Shown: positions 52,634-62,601, numbered from the stretch's first letter. The stretch is 64,000 bases of DNA from an uncultured Sphingomonas sp. (GCF_937871615.1 NZ_CALMPA010000063.1:1-64000), one strand, 5' to 3'. Numbers and translations: made by a program. The notes: a model not told the origin generated them from the sequence alone.

Positions 52634-53769
52634 AGTCTGGCCTCCACCGCATCATGAAACTGGCGGATACCCGCCTCCAGCGAGCCAAGCGTTACACGAG
52701 CCACCGCACCGGATTGCAACCCCTCCTGCCCGAGCGCAGCGGCCCGGAAATCCTCACCGCCGAACACGCCGCCATCGAGCAGCGCCCAGCTTTTTTCCCA
52801 ATGTTTCAGTGCTTTTTCGGTAGCGGGCGGCTCGGGGATCAGCATGAAATCCTCCACCAGCACGCGATCATGCGCCTGCGGCATCAGCACCATCAGATTC
52901 ACATAATCAGGGCTGACGATCAGCACCGTGCCGGGAAACATCTGATAGGTATAGGTGATCGCGGAGCGCAGCGTCGGCCAATCGCCCGCGCGCACCGCCG
53001 CCTCATCCACATCACGACCGACCGCGGAACGCTGGTGCGGCCCGATCGTGTCGGCGGTGGATACGCCATCCTTGAAGAACGGCCCGATCGTGTTCGCGTG
53101 GAGCCGCAACACATGATAGCTCTCCAGGAACGCATCCATGATGAGCTTCCAGTTCGCGCGCACATCATGCGTCCGCCGTTTGAACAGATGGAGCCCGGCC
53201 AGCCCGAACGCGTCGAAATCATGCCCCAGCGCATCGGCCTCGGCGAAATCCGCGCCCTCATCGAACGAGAACCAGATCAGCCCGCCCGCCTCACGCGTCG
53301 GCAGGCGTTTCAGGCCATATTCGCCTTTGTCCAGCCCCGGAAAGGCATCGGTGCGCGGCAGCGCGAGCAGCCGCCCATCGAGCGCATAGGTCCATGCGTG
53401 ATACGGGCAGACGAGCCGCGATCCGCATACCACCTCCTCGCCCTCCACCAGCCGCGTCCCGCGATGGCGACAGACGTTGAGGAAAACATGCGCCTCGCCC
53501 GCCTTGTCACGCGTGACGAGCAGCGGTTTGCCGAAGCCGTCATGCGCCACCGCCATATTCGGTTCCGGCAGCTGGGCCGAAGGCGCGATCACCAGCGGCA
53601 CGCGGGAGAAGATGCGCTGCTGCTCCGCCGCGTGGCGCGCGGGATCGGTATAGGCCGCCGCATCGACATAGGTGATGCGCGGCGCGCGCGCAGTGCCGCC
53701 ATCGGCGAGTGCTGCGGCGAGCGCGAGTTGCCCGGCGGTTGGCTGGAGGCGACCGGCTGGTGCGTTCAT
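52630..53769 (-). CDS. aromatic ring-hydroxylating (Rieske) oxygenase alpha subunit
   Basis: A 379-residue oxygenase subunit. The Rieske [2Fe-2S] ligands are C100, H102 (NVCRHRGT) and C121, H124 (CPYHAWTY). The catalytic domain has the mononuclear-iron site around MDAFLESYHVLRLHANTIG. No beta subunit, ferredoxin or reductase lies next to it, so it would draw on general electron carriers. Related single-gene members oxidise betaine, carnitine, vanillate or other small compounds; the substrate here is unknown. Its stop overlaps the TTG start of the lyase. Confidence 0.88.
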   Translation of the reverse strand: MNAPAGRLQPTAGQLALAAALADGGTARAPRITYVDAAAYTDPARHAAEQQRIFSRVPLVIAPSAQLPEPNMAVAHDGFGKPLLVTRDKAGEAHVFLNVCRHRGTRLVEGEEVVCGSRLVCPYHAWTYALDGRLLALPRTDAFPGLDKGEYGLKRLPTREAGGLIWFSFDEGADFAEADALGHDFDAFGLAGLHLFKRRTHDVRANWKLIMDAFLESYHVLRLHANTIGPFFKDGVSTADTIGPHQRSAVGRDVDEAAVRAGDWPTLRSAITYTYQMFPGTVLIVSPDYVNLMVLMPQAHDRVLVEDFMLIPEPPATEKALKHWEKSWALLDGGVFGGEDFRAAALGQEGLQSGAVARVTLGSLEAGIRQFHDAVEARL

Positions 53770-53833
53770 GGCTGTCCTCTCGATCTTTTCCCGCTAAGTG
53801 TCGCGAAAGCGCGCGCGGGGAGCAAGGGCTGCA

Positions 53834-55165
53834 ATGAATATAGGCGTTGAGCGAACATGGGTCGATGGCTTGAAGCCCTATGCCGAAAAGGCACCGCTGG
53901 CGGCACTGGCGCTCGGCATCTCATCGGGCTTTCCCTATGCGATGATCGGCGCGACGCTCGCCACCCGGCTGGCGCAGGACGGGATCGACAAGAAAACGGT
54001 CACCGCCTTCAGTCTCGCGCTTCTCGTCTATAGCTTCAAACCGCTTTGGGCGTGGATCGTAGACGGTGTGCGGTTGCCTGTTCTCGGAAGGCTCGGACAG
54101 CGCGTCTCATGGTTGCTGCTTGCCGGTGCTTTAGTAATAGCCGCGGTAACTAACCTGGCGTTCGCCAACCCGGTTACGTCAGTTAGTTCAGTCGTGATCG
54201 CCGCTATTTTTGTCGGCGCCGCAGGGGCGACATTCGACATCGTGATCGACGCCTATCGCATCGAGATACTCGAGCCGCGCCAACTGGGCGTCGGCGCGGG
54301 GATGAGCCAATATGGCTGGCGAATCGGATCGGCCGGCGCTGGCGCGCTGGCACTGGTGATCGCGGCACGTGGCGGATGGGAACTCGCCTATCTCGTGTGC
54401 GCCAGTCTCGCGCTTCCCGCGATGCTCGCGGGACTGATTGTCGGCGAACCTGAGCGGCATCGTAGTCCAAGCGAACGAACCGGCGCGGCGGTCGCTCTGG
54501 ATGCGATCTGGCGACCTTTCGTACAATTCTTCGCGCGGCCCGGCGCGGTGGTGATCCTCGCCTTCATCCTGATCCACAAGATCGGCGACACGCTGGCTAA
54601 TCTTACCTTCCGCCTGCTGTTCAATGACCTCAAGTTCACCAACGATGAAATTGCCTTCTACGACGTAGGGCTCGGCTTCTGGGCATATATGGCCGGTATC
54701 TTCGCGGGCGGCATCCTTTATGCGCGAATGGGATTGAAGCGATCGGTGCTGCTCGCGCTGATCCTGATGGCGGTATCGAACCTGAGCTTCGCGGCCCTCG
54801 CCGCCGCCGGGCATTCGAACCTCGGCATGGCGGGCGCGATCGGTTTCGAGAATTTCGCCAGCGGCTTCGGCGGGGTGGCGGTGGTCGCCTACTTCTCCGC
54901 GCTTTGTGATCTGCGCTTCACCGCCGCGCAATATGCGCTGATCTCCGCCGCCGCGAGCATCCTCGGGCGGATCGTCACCGGCACCACGGCGGGCGCGCTG
55001 ATCGAGGCGATGGGCTATGTGAACTTCTATCTGTTCACCACCGTCATCGCGGTGCCCGGCGTGCTGCTGTTCTGGTGGATGAGCCACACCGGCATGATCG
55101 ACCGCTCGATCGGCAGCGCGGGCACCACCGGCGAAGGCGACGTGCGGGAGGAGGAGGGCATATAA
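53834..55165 (+). CDS. AmpG-like MFS transporter (muropeptide permease family)
   Basis: A 443-residue inner-membrane protein with about 12 to 14 helices, of the AmpG branch of the major facilitator superfamily. AmpG brings anhydro-muropeptides into the cytosol for wall recycling. Marks are ALALGISSGFPYAMIGATLATRLAQDGID, YSFKPLWAWIVDGVRLPVLGRLGQR, VIDAYRIEIL and QYALISAAASILGRI. The ATG at 53834 follows AAGGG; a GTG at 53798 would add an Arg-rich tail. It may also import acetyl-CoA-like or other solutes, as family members vary. Confidence 0.8.
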   Translation: MNIGVERTWVDGLKPYAEKAPLAALALGISSGFPYAMIGATLATRLAQDGIDKKTVTAFSLALLVYSFKPLWAWIVDGVRLPVLGRLGQRVSWLLLAGALVIAAVTNLAFANPVTSVSSVVIAAIFVGAAGATFDIVIDAYRIEILEPRQLGVGAGMSQYGWRIGSAGAGALALVIAARGGWELAYLVCASLALPAMLAGLIVGEPERHRSPSERTGAAVALDAIWRPFVQFFARPGAVVILAFILIHKIGDTLANLTFRLLFNDLKFTNDEIAFYDVGLGFWAYMAGIFAGGILYARMGLKRSVLLALILMAVSNLSFAALAAAGHSNLGMAGAIGFENFASGFGGVAVVAYFSALCDLRFTAAQYALISAAASILGRIVTGTTAGALIEAMGYVNFYLFTTVIAVPGVLLFWWMSHTGMIDRSIGSAGTTGEGDVREEEGI

Positions 55166-55175
55166 CGCCCCGCGT

Positions 55176-55254
55176 CCGTTCGCGCTGAGCGTGTCGAAGC
55201 ACTGCGCTTCCTCTCTCAAGAAAGGCAACCCTTCGACTAGCTCAGGGCGAACGG
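55176..55254. repeat. paired inverted repeat between converging genes
   Basis: CCGTTCGCGCTGAGCGTGTCG... (55176-55199) and its inverted copy (55231-55254) match at 21 of 24 positions. This is the CTTCGAC..CTCAGGGCGAACGG type seen in many GC-rich proteobacteria. It sits in the 99-bp gap between the converging transporter and kdpD genes. Confidence 0.7.
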
Positions 55255-55264
55255 AAAGAGTCGC

Positions 55265-57877
55265 TCACTCCAATGCGAAATCCAGCGTGAACACCGCGCC
55301 GCCCTCGGGCGCGTCGCTCGCGCCGATCTTCACCCGCATCGCCTCCGCGAAGCTGCGCGCGATGGCGAGGCCCAGCCCGCTGCCACCGCGGCTATCCGAT
55401 CCGGTGCCGCGCGAGAAGGCATCGAACAGCGCCGCCGCCCCGCCCGGCGGCAATCCCGGCCCCTGATCGGCGATCGACAGCCGCACGCCATGCGCCAGCC
55501 GCTCGCCCGCGATCGTCACCCGCCCTGCCCCATGCGTCGCCGCATTGGTCAGCAGGTTGAGCAGGATATGGTGCAGCAATCGCGGATCGGCGGGCACCAG
55601 CGGCAGATCGGGCGGCACGCGAAAATCGAGCCGGGGATCAGGCAGCAGATCGCGCACGTCATGCACCGCGCCCGCCACCGCGTCGGTCAGATCGACCGGC
55701 TCGATCGCCGCCGCCAACGTCCCGCTGTCGATCCGCACCATCTCGATCAGATTGGCGAGGAAACGCCGCAACCGTGCCAGTTCGCCGCGCGCGATCGCAA
55801 CCGCCGGCTCGCCCGCATGGTTCGCCGCGATCGCGTCAATGGCGCTGCTCACCGCCGTGAGCGGGGTGCGCAGATCGTGCCCGATCGACGAGAGCAGGGC
55901 CGAACGCAGCCGATCGCGCTCCTCGATCACCCGCACCTCGCGTAGCTGATCCTCCAGCCGCAGCCGTTCGTGCGCCAGCGCCGCCTGCCCCAGCAAGGTG
56001 GAAAGCAGCGTGGCGCGTGTCGCGGGCACGGGCGCACCGCCATCGTTCCGCGCGAGGGCGACCACCGCCAGCGTGCCCAGCGTCGTGCGCAGCGGATGAA
56101 ACTGCCAGTCCGCCGCGTTGAGCGTGCCAGTGTCACACCCGGTCACCTCCCCCCGGCTCCACGCCCATTCCGCCGCCGCGCGATCGACCGGGCTGAGATC
56201 GGGCATGTCGGGCGGAAAGGCGGAGACGATCGCGAGCTTGCCCGTCGGCTCCGCGAGCAGCAGCACCGACAGGTCCAGCGTGCGCGCCAGTTCGGTGCAC
56301 ACCGTGTCGCCGGTCGACTGCCAGTCCGAGCAACGCGCCAGCGCCTGCCCGAACGCCGCCACCGCCGCATTCTCGATCGCGCTGCGGGCGCCGATCGACG
56401 CGCGGGTGCGCAACCTGTCGGCGAGGCTCGCGACGACCACCGCGATCGCGAGCAGCACGATCACGGTGAGCACGCTCTGCGGATCGGCGATGGTGAAGGT
56501 GTAGATCGGCGGCAGGAAGAAGAAGTTATAGGCCAGCCCCGCGAGCACGCCGGTCGCGATTCCGGGCCACCGCCCGAACATCAGCGAGATCAGGATCACC
56601 GGCAGCAGATAGACGAGATCAATCGCCCCGGTGCCGATCACCGGCTCGATCACCGTGGCGAGCGCGGTGGTGGCCGCCACCCCCACGATGCCGGCGCCGA
56701 TCCCGCGCCAGTCGATCCCGCGCCGCGCGCGTTCGCCGCGCGCGCGCGGCGCGATTTCCGAGGGGATGACGTGAACCGCAAGGCCCTCGCTCTGCCGCAA
56801 TAGCCGCTCGACCACCGATCCATGCCGCAGCTCGAACCACCAGCTTCGCCGCGATCGCCCAAGCACGAGCTGCGTCGCGCGCATCCCCTCGATATGCGTC
56901 ACCAGCCCCTCGATCACCGTTTCGGCGGGCACGCTGGCGATCGTCGCGCCGAGGCTGGCGGCGAGTTGCAGGGCGTCGGCGACGCGCCGCCGGTCGTCCG
57001 CGCCGAACGCGGCGGTGCGCGGCGTTTCGATATGCACCGCCTGCCACGGCGCGCGCAGCGCATCGGACAGGCGCTTGCCCGCACGGACGAGCGCATCGCC
57101 GCCGGGAAGCTCGCTCACCGCGACCAGCACGCGCTCGCCACCGGCATAGGTGCCCGCCACGGCGTGCGCGTCGAGGAAATCGACAAGGCTGCGATCGACG
57201 CTTTGCGCCGCGCGGCGCAGCGCCATTTCGCGCAGCGCGGAAAGGTTCTCCTTGGAAAAGAAATGCCCCAGCGCGCGCGTCGCCTCCGCGGGCACATAGA
57301 CCTTGCCCTCCTTCAGCCGCTCGATCAGCTCATCGGGGGGCAGGTCCACCACCTCGATCTCCGCGCCCTCCAGCACATGATCGGGCACCGTTTCACGGAT
57401 GCGCACGCGGGTGAAGCTCGCCACCACGTCGCCCAGGCTTTCGACATGCTGGATGTTGAGCGTGGTGTGAACGTCTATCCCCGCGTCGAGCAGTTCCTCC
57501 ACGTCCTGCCAGCGCTTGGCGTGGCGGCAGCCGGGCGCGTTGCTGTGCGCAAGCTCGTCGACCAGCGCCAGTTGCGGCGCGCGTTCGAGCAAGGCGTCAA
57601 GGTCCATCTCCTCCAGCATATGCCCGGCATGGTCGATCCGTTGCCGCGGGATCACCGGCAACGGGGCGACGAGCTTTTCCGTATCCTGCCGCCCGTGGGT
57701 TTCGACCACCGCGATGACGACATCGACCCCGGCGGCGAGCCGCTCCGCGCCCTCCTGCAACATCTCGAACGTCTTGCCGACGCCGGGCGCCGCGCCGAGG
57801 AAGATCTTCAGCCGCCCGCGCCGCTCCCGCGCGGCGGCGCGAAGCAGTGCTTCCGGAGATGGGCGGCGATCGGTCAA
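55265..57877 (-). CDS. kdpD: osmosensitive K+ channel sensor kinase KdpD
   Basis: An 870-residue two-component sensor that, at low K+, phosphorylates KdpE. It has the N-terminal KdpD domain with Walker A GAAPGVGKT (residues 28-36) and a USP-like region (AFGADDRRRVADALQLAASLGATI), four transmembrane helices (LVYLLPVILISLMFG, VLAGLAYNFFFLPP and others), a GAF-like region, the H-box SIGHDLRTPLTAVSSA and HATPase (LLNLLTNAATHG, DQGPGLP, GGSGLGLAIA). The TTG at 57877 is chosen because AAGGAG lies 7 nt upstream; an ATG at 57922 is possible. Divergent from kdpFABC-kdpE. Confidence 0.95.
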   Translation of the reverse strand: MTDRRPSPEALLRAAARERRGRLKIFLGAAPGVGKTFEMLQEGAERLAAGVDVVIAVVETHGRQDTEKLVAPLPVIPRQRIDHAGHMLEEMDLDALLERAPQLALVDELAHSNAPGCRHAKRWQDVEELLDAGIDVHTTLNIQHVESLGDVVASFTRVRIRETVPDHVLEGAEIEVVDLPPDELIERLKEGKVYVPAEATRALGHFFSKENLSALREMALRRAAQSVDRSLVDFLDAHAVAGTYAGGERVLVAVSELPGGDALVRAGKRLSDALRAPWQAVHIETPRTAAFGADDRRRVADALQLAASLGATIASVPAETVIEGLVTHIEGMRATQLVLGRSRRSWWFELRHGSVVERLLRQSEGLAVHVIPSEIAPRARGERARRGIDWRGIGAGIVGVAATTALATVIEPVIGTGAIDLVYLLPVILISLMFGRWPGIATGVLAGLAYNFFFLPPIYTFTIADPQSVLTVIVLLAIAVVVASLADRLRTRASIGARSAIENAAVAAFGQALARCSDWQSTGDTVCTELARTLDLSVLLLAEPTGKLAIVSAFPPDMPDLSPVDRAAAEWAWSRGEVTGCDTGTLNAADWQFHPLRTTLGTLAVVALARNDGGAPVPATRATLLSTLLGQAALAHERLRLEDQLREVRVIEERDRLRSALLSSIGHDLRTPLTAVSSAIDAIAANHAGEPAVAIARGELARLRRFLANLIEMVRIDSGTLAAAIEPVDLTDAVAGAVHDVRDLLPDPRLDFRVPPDLPLVPADPRLLHHILLNLLTNAATHGAGRVTIAGERLAHGVRLSIADQGPGLPPGGAAALFDAFSRGTGSDSRGGSGLGLAIARSFAEAMRVKIGASDAPEGGAVFTLDFALE

Positions 57878-57960
57878 CACTTTGCTCCTTGCGCCTGGGG
57901 CCAAATCGCCCCGTTCGACCATATGAGAAACGGGGTGGGAATCATGCGCTAACCCGCGAT

Positions 57961-58014
57961 CTTTACGCGATCCTTATGCGAAACGCCCCTATTCCCCCGC
58001 GAAACCTTATGCGC
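57961..58014 (+). promoter_or_regulatory. three direct repeats in the kdp divergent promoter
   Basis: CTTTACGCGA (57961-57970), CCTTATGCGA (57972-57981) and CCTTATGCGC (58005-58014) are near-identical, 11 and 33 bp apart, i.e. on one face of the helix. They sit between the kdpD and kdp structural-gene starts and are candidates for KdpE binding. Confidence 0.45.
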
Positions 58015-58068
58015 ACGCCTCCTATCTGAGCGACCGACGCCGCATCCCGCGGCCGATGAGGCCTCACC

Positions 58069-58152
58069 ATGTCCGATCTCCTGTGGCTCGCCGTGCTGGG
58101 CGGGCTGTTTCTGCTCACCGTCGCCTATGTGCGCCTGTGCGACGCGGCGTGA
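58069..58152 (+). CDS. 27-aa single-pass membrane protein at the head of kdpFABC
   Basis: A 27-residue frame (LLWLAVLGGLFLLTVAYVRLC, then DAA) forming one transmembrane helix that ends YVRLCD. GAGG lies 8 nt before the ATG. It ends 4 bp before kdpF. I recall similar short ORFs with a YVRxC(D/E) end before kdpF in other bacteria, usually unannotated. It could be a second small accessory subunit of the pump. Confidence 0.6.
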   Translation: MSDLLWLAVLGGLFLLTVAYVRLCDAA

Positions 58153-58156
58153 CGCG

Positions 58157-58246
58157 ATGACGATCCACCTGTGGCTCGCCGGCCTGACCGCGCTCGCCTT
58201 GCTCGCCTATCTCGTCGCCGTCCTCGTGCGGCCGGAAAGGTTCTGA
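58157..58246 (+). CDS. kdpF: KdpF small subunit of the K+-transporting ATPase
   Basis: A 29-residue single-helix protein ([20 protein letters not shown], then RPERF), the same length as E. coli KdpF, which stabilises the KdpABC complex in detergent. The C-terminal charged residues after the helix match KdpF. It starts 4 bp after the 27-aa ORF and ends 1 bp before kdpA. Confidence 0.85.
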   Translation: MTIHLWLAGLTALALLAYLVAVLVRPERF

Positions 58247-58247
58247 C

Positions 58248-59951
58248 ATGACCGTACAGGGCTGGGCGCTGATCGCCCTATTCGTCGCCATCCTCGCGCT
58301 GACGACCAAGCCGATCGGATTGTGGCTGTTCGCGCTCTACGAAGGGCGGCGCACGCCGCTCCACGCCGTATTGGGGCCAGTGGAGCGTGGTTTCTACCGG
58401 CTTTCCGGCATCGACCCGGCGAAGGAACAGGGCTGGCGCGCCTATGCGCTGCATATGCTGCTGTTCCAGCTCGCCACGGCGCTGCTCACCTATTTCCTGC
58501 TGCGCGTACAGGGCTTTCTGCCGCTCAACCCGCGCGGGCTGCCGGGCGTCGGCGCGGACGGCGCGATGAACGCCGCCATTTCCTTCGTCACCAACACCAA
58601 CTGGCAATGGTATGCCGGCGAAAGCACGGTTTCGAACCTCAGCCAGATGCTCGCGCTGGCGATCCATAACTTCCTCTCCGCCGCCACCGGCATCGCCATC
58701 GCCTTCGCGCTGTTTCGCGGCTTCGCGCGGCGCGAATGCGCGACGGTGGGGAATTTCTGGGCCGATATGACGCGGATCACGCTCTACATCCTCGTGCCGA
58801 TCTGCATCGTTTACGCGCTGTATCTCGTCTGGTCCGGCGTGCCGCAGACCTTTGCCGCCTCGATCGACGCGCATACGCTGGAGGGCGCGAAGCAGACGAT
58901 CGCGCTCGGCCCGATCGCCAGCCAGGAGGCGATCAAGCTTATCGGCACCAACGGCGGCGGTTTCTTCAACGCCAATTCCGCCCATCCGTTCGAAAATCCC
59001 ACGGCGCTGACCAACCTTGCCCAGATGCTGTCGATCTTCCTGCTCGGCACCGGCCTTACCTACACGTTCGGCAAGGCCGTAGGGGATACGCGCCAGGGCT
59101 GGGCGATCCTCGCTGCGATGACGATCCTGTTCCTGGCCGGCGTAGCGGTCGCCTATGGCATGGAGGCGCATTCCACGCCGCTGATGCACCAATCGGGCAT
59201 CACGGGCGGCAATATGGAGGGCAAGGAAGTGCGCTTCGGCATCGTCGGCTCCGCGCTGTTCGCGGTGGTGACGACCGCGGCGTCATGCGGCGCGGTCAAT
59301 GCGATGCATGACAGTTTCACCGCGCTGGGCGGGCTGATCCCGATGTTCAACATGCAATTGGGCGAGGTGATCGTCGGCGGGGTCGGCGCGGGGATCTACG
59401 GCTTCCTGTTGTTCGCCATCCTCGCCGTGTTCGTCGCGGGGCTGATGGTGGGCCGCACGCCCGAATATGTCGGCAAGAAGATCGAGGCGCGCGAGGTGAA
59501 GCTCGCCGTGCTGGCGATCGCCGTCCTCCCGCTGATGATCCTCGGCGGCAGCGCGATCGCCAGCGTCGCGCAGGCCGGGCTCGCCGGGCCGCTCAACAAA
59601 GGGCCGCACGGCTTTTCGGAGATCCTCTACGCCTTCTCCTCCGCCACCGCGAACAACGGATCGGCCTTCGCCGGGCTGAGCGCGGGGACGCCGTTCTACA
59701 ACGCGCTGCTCGGCATCGCGATGTGGGTGGGGCGGTTCTTCATCATCGTGCCGGTGCTGGCGATCGCCGGCAGCCTCGCCGCGAAGAAGCATGTTCCCGC
59801 CGGCGCAGGCTCCTTCCCCACCACCGGCGCCCTGTGGATCGGGCTGCTCGTCGGGATCGTCCTGATTATCGGCGGCCTCACCTTCTTGCCCGGCCTCGCG
59901 CTCGGCCCGATCGCCGATCATCTCACCGCCGCCGCCGGCCAGCTTTTCTAA
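58248..59951 (+). CDS. kdpA: K+-transporting ATPase subunit A
   Basis: A 567-residue K+-binding, channel-like subunit of the high-affinity Kdp pump, descended from SKT channels. The four pore loops are visible: [37 protein letters not shown] (in part), [15 protein letters not shown] and [13 protein letters not shown]. Ten or so helices surround them. It starts 1 bp after kdpF and ends 12 bp before kdpB, within kdpFABC-E. Confidence 0.97.
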   Translation: MTVQGWALIALFVAILALTTKPIGLWLFALYEGRRTPLHAVLGPVERGFYRLSGIDPAKEQGWRAYALHMLLFQLATALLTYFLLRVQGFLPLNPRGLPGVGADGAMNAAISFVTNTNWQWYAGESTVSNLSQMLALAIHNFLSAATGIAIAFALFRGFARRECATVGNFWADMTRITLYILVPICIVYALYLVWSGVPQTFAASIDAHTLEGAKQTIALGPIASQEAIKLIGTNGGGFFNANSAHPFENPTALTNLAQMLSIFLLGTGLTYTFGKAVGDTRQGWAILAAMTILFLAGVAVAYGMEAHSTPLMHQSGITGGNMEGKEVRFGIVGSALFAVVTTAASCGAVNAMHDSFTALGGLIPMFNMQLGEVIVGGVGAGIYGFLLFAILAVFVAGLMVGRTPEYVGKKIEAREVKLAVLAIAVLPLMILGGSAIASVAQAGLAGPLNKGPHGFSEILYAFSSATANNGSAFAGLSAGTPFYNALLGIAMWVGRFFIIVPVLAIAGSLAAKKHVPAGAGSFPTTGALWIGLLVGIVLIIGGLTFLPGLALGPIADHLTAAAGQLF

Positions 59952-59963
59952 GGGCTATCCATC

Positions 59964-61991
59964 ATGGACAAGGCAATTTCGATGTTCTCCCCGGCGCTCA
60001 TCGCGCCCGCGATCGGCGACGCCTTCCGCAAGCTCGATCCGCGCGCGCTGGTGAAGAACCCGATCCTGTTCGTCACCGCCTGCGTGGCGGCGCTGCTCAC
60101 CCTGTTCCTCGCGATCGGCGGGGAGAAGGTATCCACCGGCTTCCTCGCGCAACTGATCGTCTGGCTGTGGCTGACGGTGCTGTTCGGCACCTTCGCCGAG
60201 GCGCTGGCGGAGGGGCGCGGACGCGCGCAGGCTGCGTCGCTGCGCGCCACCAAGTCCGAATTGCGCGCGAAATTGCTCACCGGCATCGGAGAGACATGGG
60301 AACTGGTCGCCGCGACCCAGCTTCAGAAAGGCGAGCTGGTACTGGTCGAAACGGGCGATCTGATCCCGGCCGACGGCGAGGTGGTGGAGGGCGTCGCCAG
60401 CGTCAACGAAGCCGCGATCACCGGCGAAAGCGCGCCTGTCATCCGCGAAGCCGGCGGGGACCGTTCCGCCGTTACCGCCGGCACGCGCGTCATCTCCGAT
60501 CGCATCAAGGTGCGCGTCACCGCCGAACCGGGCCACGGCTTCCTCGATCGCATGATCGCGCTGGTCGAGGGCGCGGAGCGGCAGAAGACGCCAAATGAGG
60601 TGGCGCTCACCATCCTGCTGGTCGGGCTGACGATCATCTTCCTGATCGCGGTCGGCACGATCCCCAGCTTTGCGCATTATGCCGGCGGCAGCGTGCCGGT
60701 GTCGATCCTCGCCGCGCTGCTCATCACCCTGATCCCCACCACGATCGCCGCGCTGCTCTCCGCGATCGGCATCGCGGGGATGGACCGGCTGGTACGGTTC
60801 AACGTGCTCGCCAAATCGGGCCGGGCGGTGGAGGCGGCGGGCGATTGCGACGTGCTGCTGCTCGACAAGACCGGCACGATCACGATCGGCGACCGGCAGG
60901 CGAGCGCCTTCAGCCCTGTCACCGGCGTCGACGAACGCACGCTGGCCGAGGCCGCCATGCTCGCCAGCCTTGCCGATGAAACGCCGGAAGGCCGCTCGAT
61001 CGTTGTGCTGGCACGCGAGAAATTCGGGCTGTCCCAGCCGCTGCCCGAAGGCGCCGAGGCGATCCCCTTCACCGCCCAGACGCGGCTCTCCGGCATCAGC
61101 TTCGATAGCGATCTCGTGCAGAAGGGCGCGGTCGATTCGATCCTGCGCGCCTGGCCCGATCTTGCCGGCAGCGCCGCCGCAAGCGAATTGCGCCACGCGA
61201 CCGACGAGATCGCGCGCGCGGGGCAGACCCCGCTGGCGGTGGTCCGCAATGGCCGGCTGATGGGCGCGGTTGCGCTCAAGGATGTGGTGAAGGCGGGCGT
61301 TCGCGAGCGTTTCGCGGAATTGCGCCGGATGGGCATCCGCACCGTGATGATTACCGGCGACAATCCGCTGACCGCCGCCGCGATCGCCGCCGAGGCCGGG
61401 GTCGACGATTTCCTCGCCGAAGCGACCCCGGAGGACAAACTGGTGCTGATCCGCCGCGAGCAGCAGGGCGGCAAGCTCGTCGCGATGTGCGGCGACGGCA
61501 CCAACGACGCCCCCGCCCTCGCCCAGGCCGATGTCGGCGTCGCGATGAACACCGGCACGCAGGCCGCGCGTGAGGCGGGCAACATGGTCGATCTCGACAG
61601 CGACCCCACCAAGCTGATCGAGATCGTCGGCCTCGGCAAACAATTGCTGATGACGCGCGGCGCGCTCACCACCTTTTCGGTTGCCAACGATGTCGCCAAA
61701 TATTTCGCGATCATCCCGGCGATGTTCGTCGCGCTCTATCCCGGCCTCGGGGTGCTCAACGTGATGCACCTTTCCAGCCCGCAGAGCGCGATCCTCTCCG
61801 CGATCATCTTCAACGCGCTGATAATCCCCGCGCTGGTGCCGCTGGCGCTGCGCGGCGTACGCTACAAGCCGATGGGCGCCGGGCCGATGCTCGCGCGCAA
61901 TCTCGGCATCTACGGCGTCGGCGGGCTGATCGCGCCGTTCGCCGGCATCAAGCTGATCGACCTCGCGGTCAGCGCGCTCCATCTTGCCTGA
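59964..61991 (+). CDS. kdpB: K+-transporting ATPase subunit B
   Basis: A 675-residue P-type ATPase (type IA) hydrolysing ATP to drive K+ uptake with KdpA. The phosphorylated Asp is D301 in [14 protein letters not shown] with S156 is the A-domain loop, and this Ser is the one phosphorylated for inhibition in E. coli (S162). [11 protein letters not shown] and [20 protein letters not shown] are the P-domain motifs. The length is normal. It is between kdpA and kdpC, 12 bp apart on each side. Confidence 0.98.
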   Translation: MDKAISMFSPALIAPAIGDAFRKLDPRALVKNPILFVTACVAALLTLFLAIGGEKVSTGFLAQLIVWLWLTVLFGTFAEALAEGRGRAQAASLRATKSELRAKLLTGIGETWELVAATQLQKGELVLVETGDLIPADGEVVEGVASVNEAAITGESAPVIREAGGDRSAVTAGTRVISDRIKVRVTAEPGHGFLDRMIALVEGAERQKTPNEVALTILLVGLTIIFLIAVGTIPSFAHYAGGSVPVSILAALLITLIPTTIAALLSAIGIAGMDRLVRFNVLAKSGRAVEAAGDCDVLLLDKTGTITIGDRQASAFSPVTGVDERTLAEAAMLASLADETPEGRSIVVLAREKFGLSQPLPEGAEAIPFTAQTRLSGISFDSDLVQKGAVDSILRAWPDLAGSAAASELRHATDEIARAGQTPLAVVRNGRLMGAVALKDVVKAGVRERFAELRRMGIRTVMITGDNPLTAAAIAAEAGVDDFLAEATPEDKLVLIRREQQGGKLVAMCGDGTNDAPALAQADVGVAMNTGTQAAREAGNMVDLDSDPTKLIEIVGLGKQLLMTRGALTTFSVANDVAKYFAIIPAMFVALYPGLGVLNVMHLSSPQSAILSAIIFNALIIPALVPLALRGVRYKPMGAGPMLARNLGIYGVGGLIAPFAGIKLIDLAVSALHLA

Positions 61992-62003
61992 AGGGTTCGT
62001 CCC

Positions 62004-62591
62004 ATGCTCAACGACATCAAGTCCGGCCTTCGCCCGGCGCTCGTCCTCACCCTGCTGTTCACGCTGCTGCTCGGGCTGGGTTATCCGATGCTGATCGCCG
62101 GGATCGGGCAGCTTCTCATGCCGTGGCAGGCCAACGGCAGCATCCTGCGCGACGGGCGCGGCCAGGTGATCGGCTCCGCACTTATCGGCCAGCAATTCAC
62201 CAGCCCCGGCTATTTTCACGGTCGCCCCTCCGCCGCGGGCAAGGGCTATGACGCGCTCGCCTCCTCGGGCTCGAACTACGGCCCCGCCGCCAGGCCGCTC
62301 GCCGACCGGCTGAAGGCAGACATTTCCGCCAACCGCACCTCACCGGACGAAACGGCTCCTCCTGCCGATCTGGTGACTGCCTCCGCCTCGGGGCTCGATC
62401 CCGATATCAGCCCCGAGGCGGCTTTGTATCAGGTGCCGCGCGTCGCCGCGGCGCGCCATCTCGACCGCGCGACGGTGCGCGCGCTGGTCGAACGGCATGT
62501 GCAAACGCCGCTGCTTGGTTTCATCGGCGAGCGCCACGTCAACGTGCTGGCGCTCAACCGCGCGCTCGACGCCACCGCGCCGCATCCCTAA
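62004..62591 (+). CDS. kdpC: K+-transporting ATPase subunit C
   Basis: A 195-residue subunit with one N-terminal transmembrane helix (ALVLTLLFTLLLGLGYPMLIAG) and a periplasmic domain containing GSALIGQQFTSPGYFHGRPSAAG and GSNYGPAARPL, then SGLDPDISPEAALYQVPRVAAAR, all KdpC landmarks. KdpC aids high-affinity ATP binding and complex assembly. It ends 10 bp before kdpE. Confidence 0.96.
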   Translation: MLNDIKSGLRPALVLTLLFTLLLGLGYPMLIAGIGQLLMPWQANGSILRDGRGQVIGSALIGQQFTSPGYFHGRPSAAGKGYDALASSGSNYGPAARPLADRLKADISANRTSPDETAPPADLVTASASGLDPDISPEAALYQVPRVAAARHLDRATVRALVERHVQTPLLGFIGERHVNVLALNRALDATAPHP

Positions 62592-62601
62592 CAAGGTGCG
62601 G

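Noticed and set aside
59955-62219. 754-codon minus-strand frame opposite kdpB
   Set aside because: Shadow of kdpB caused by high third-position GC; no signal, motif or RBS.
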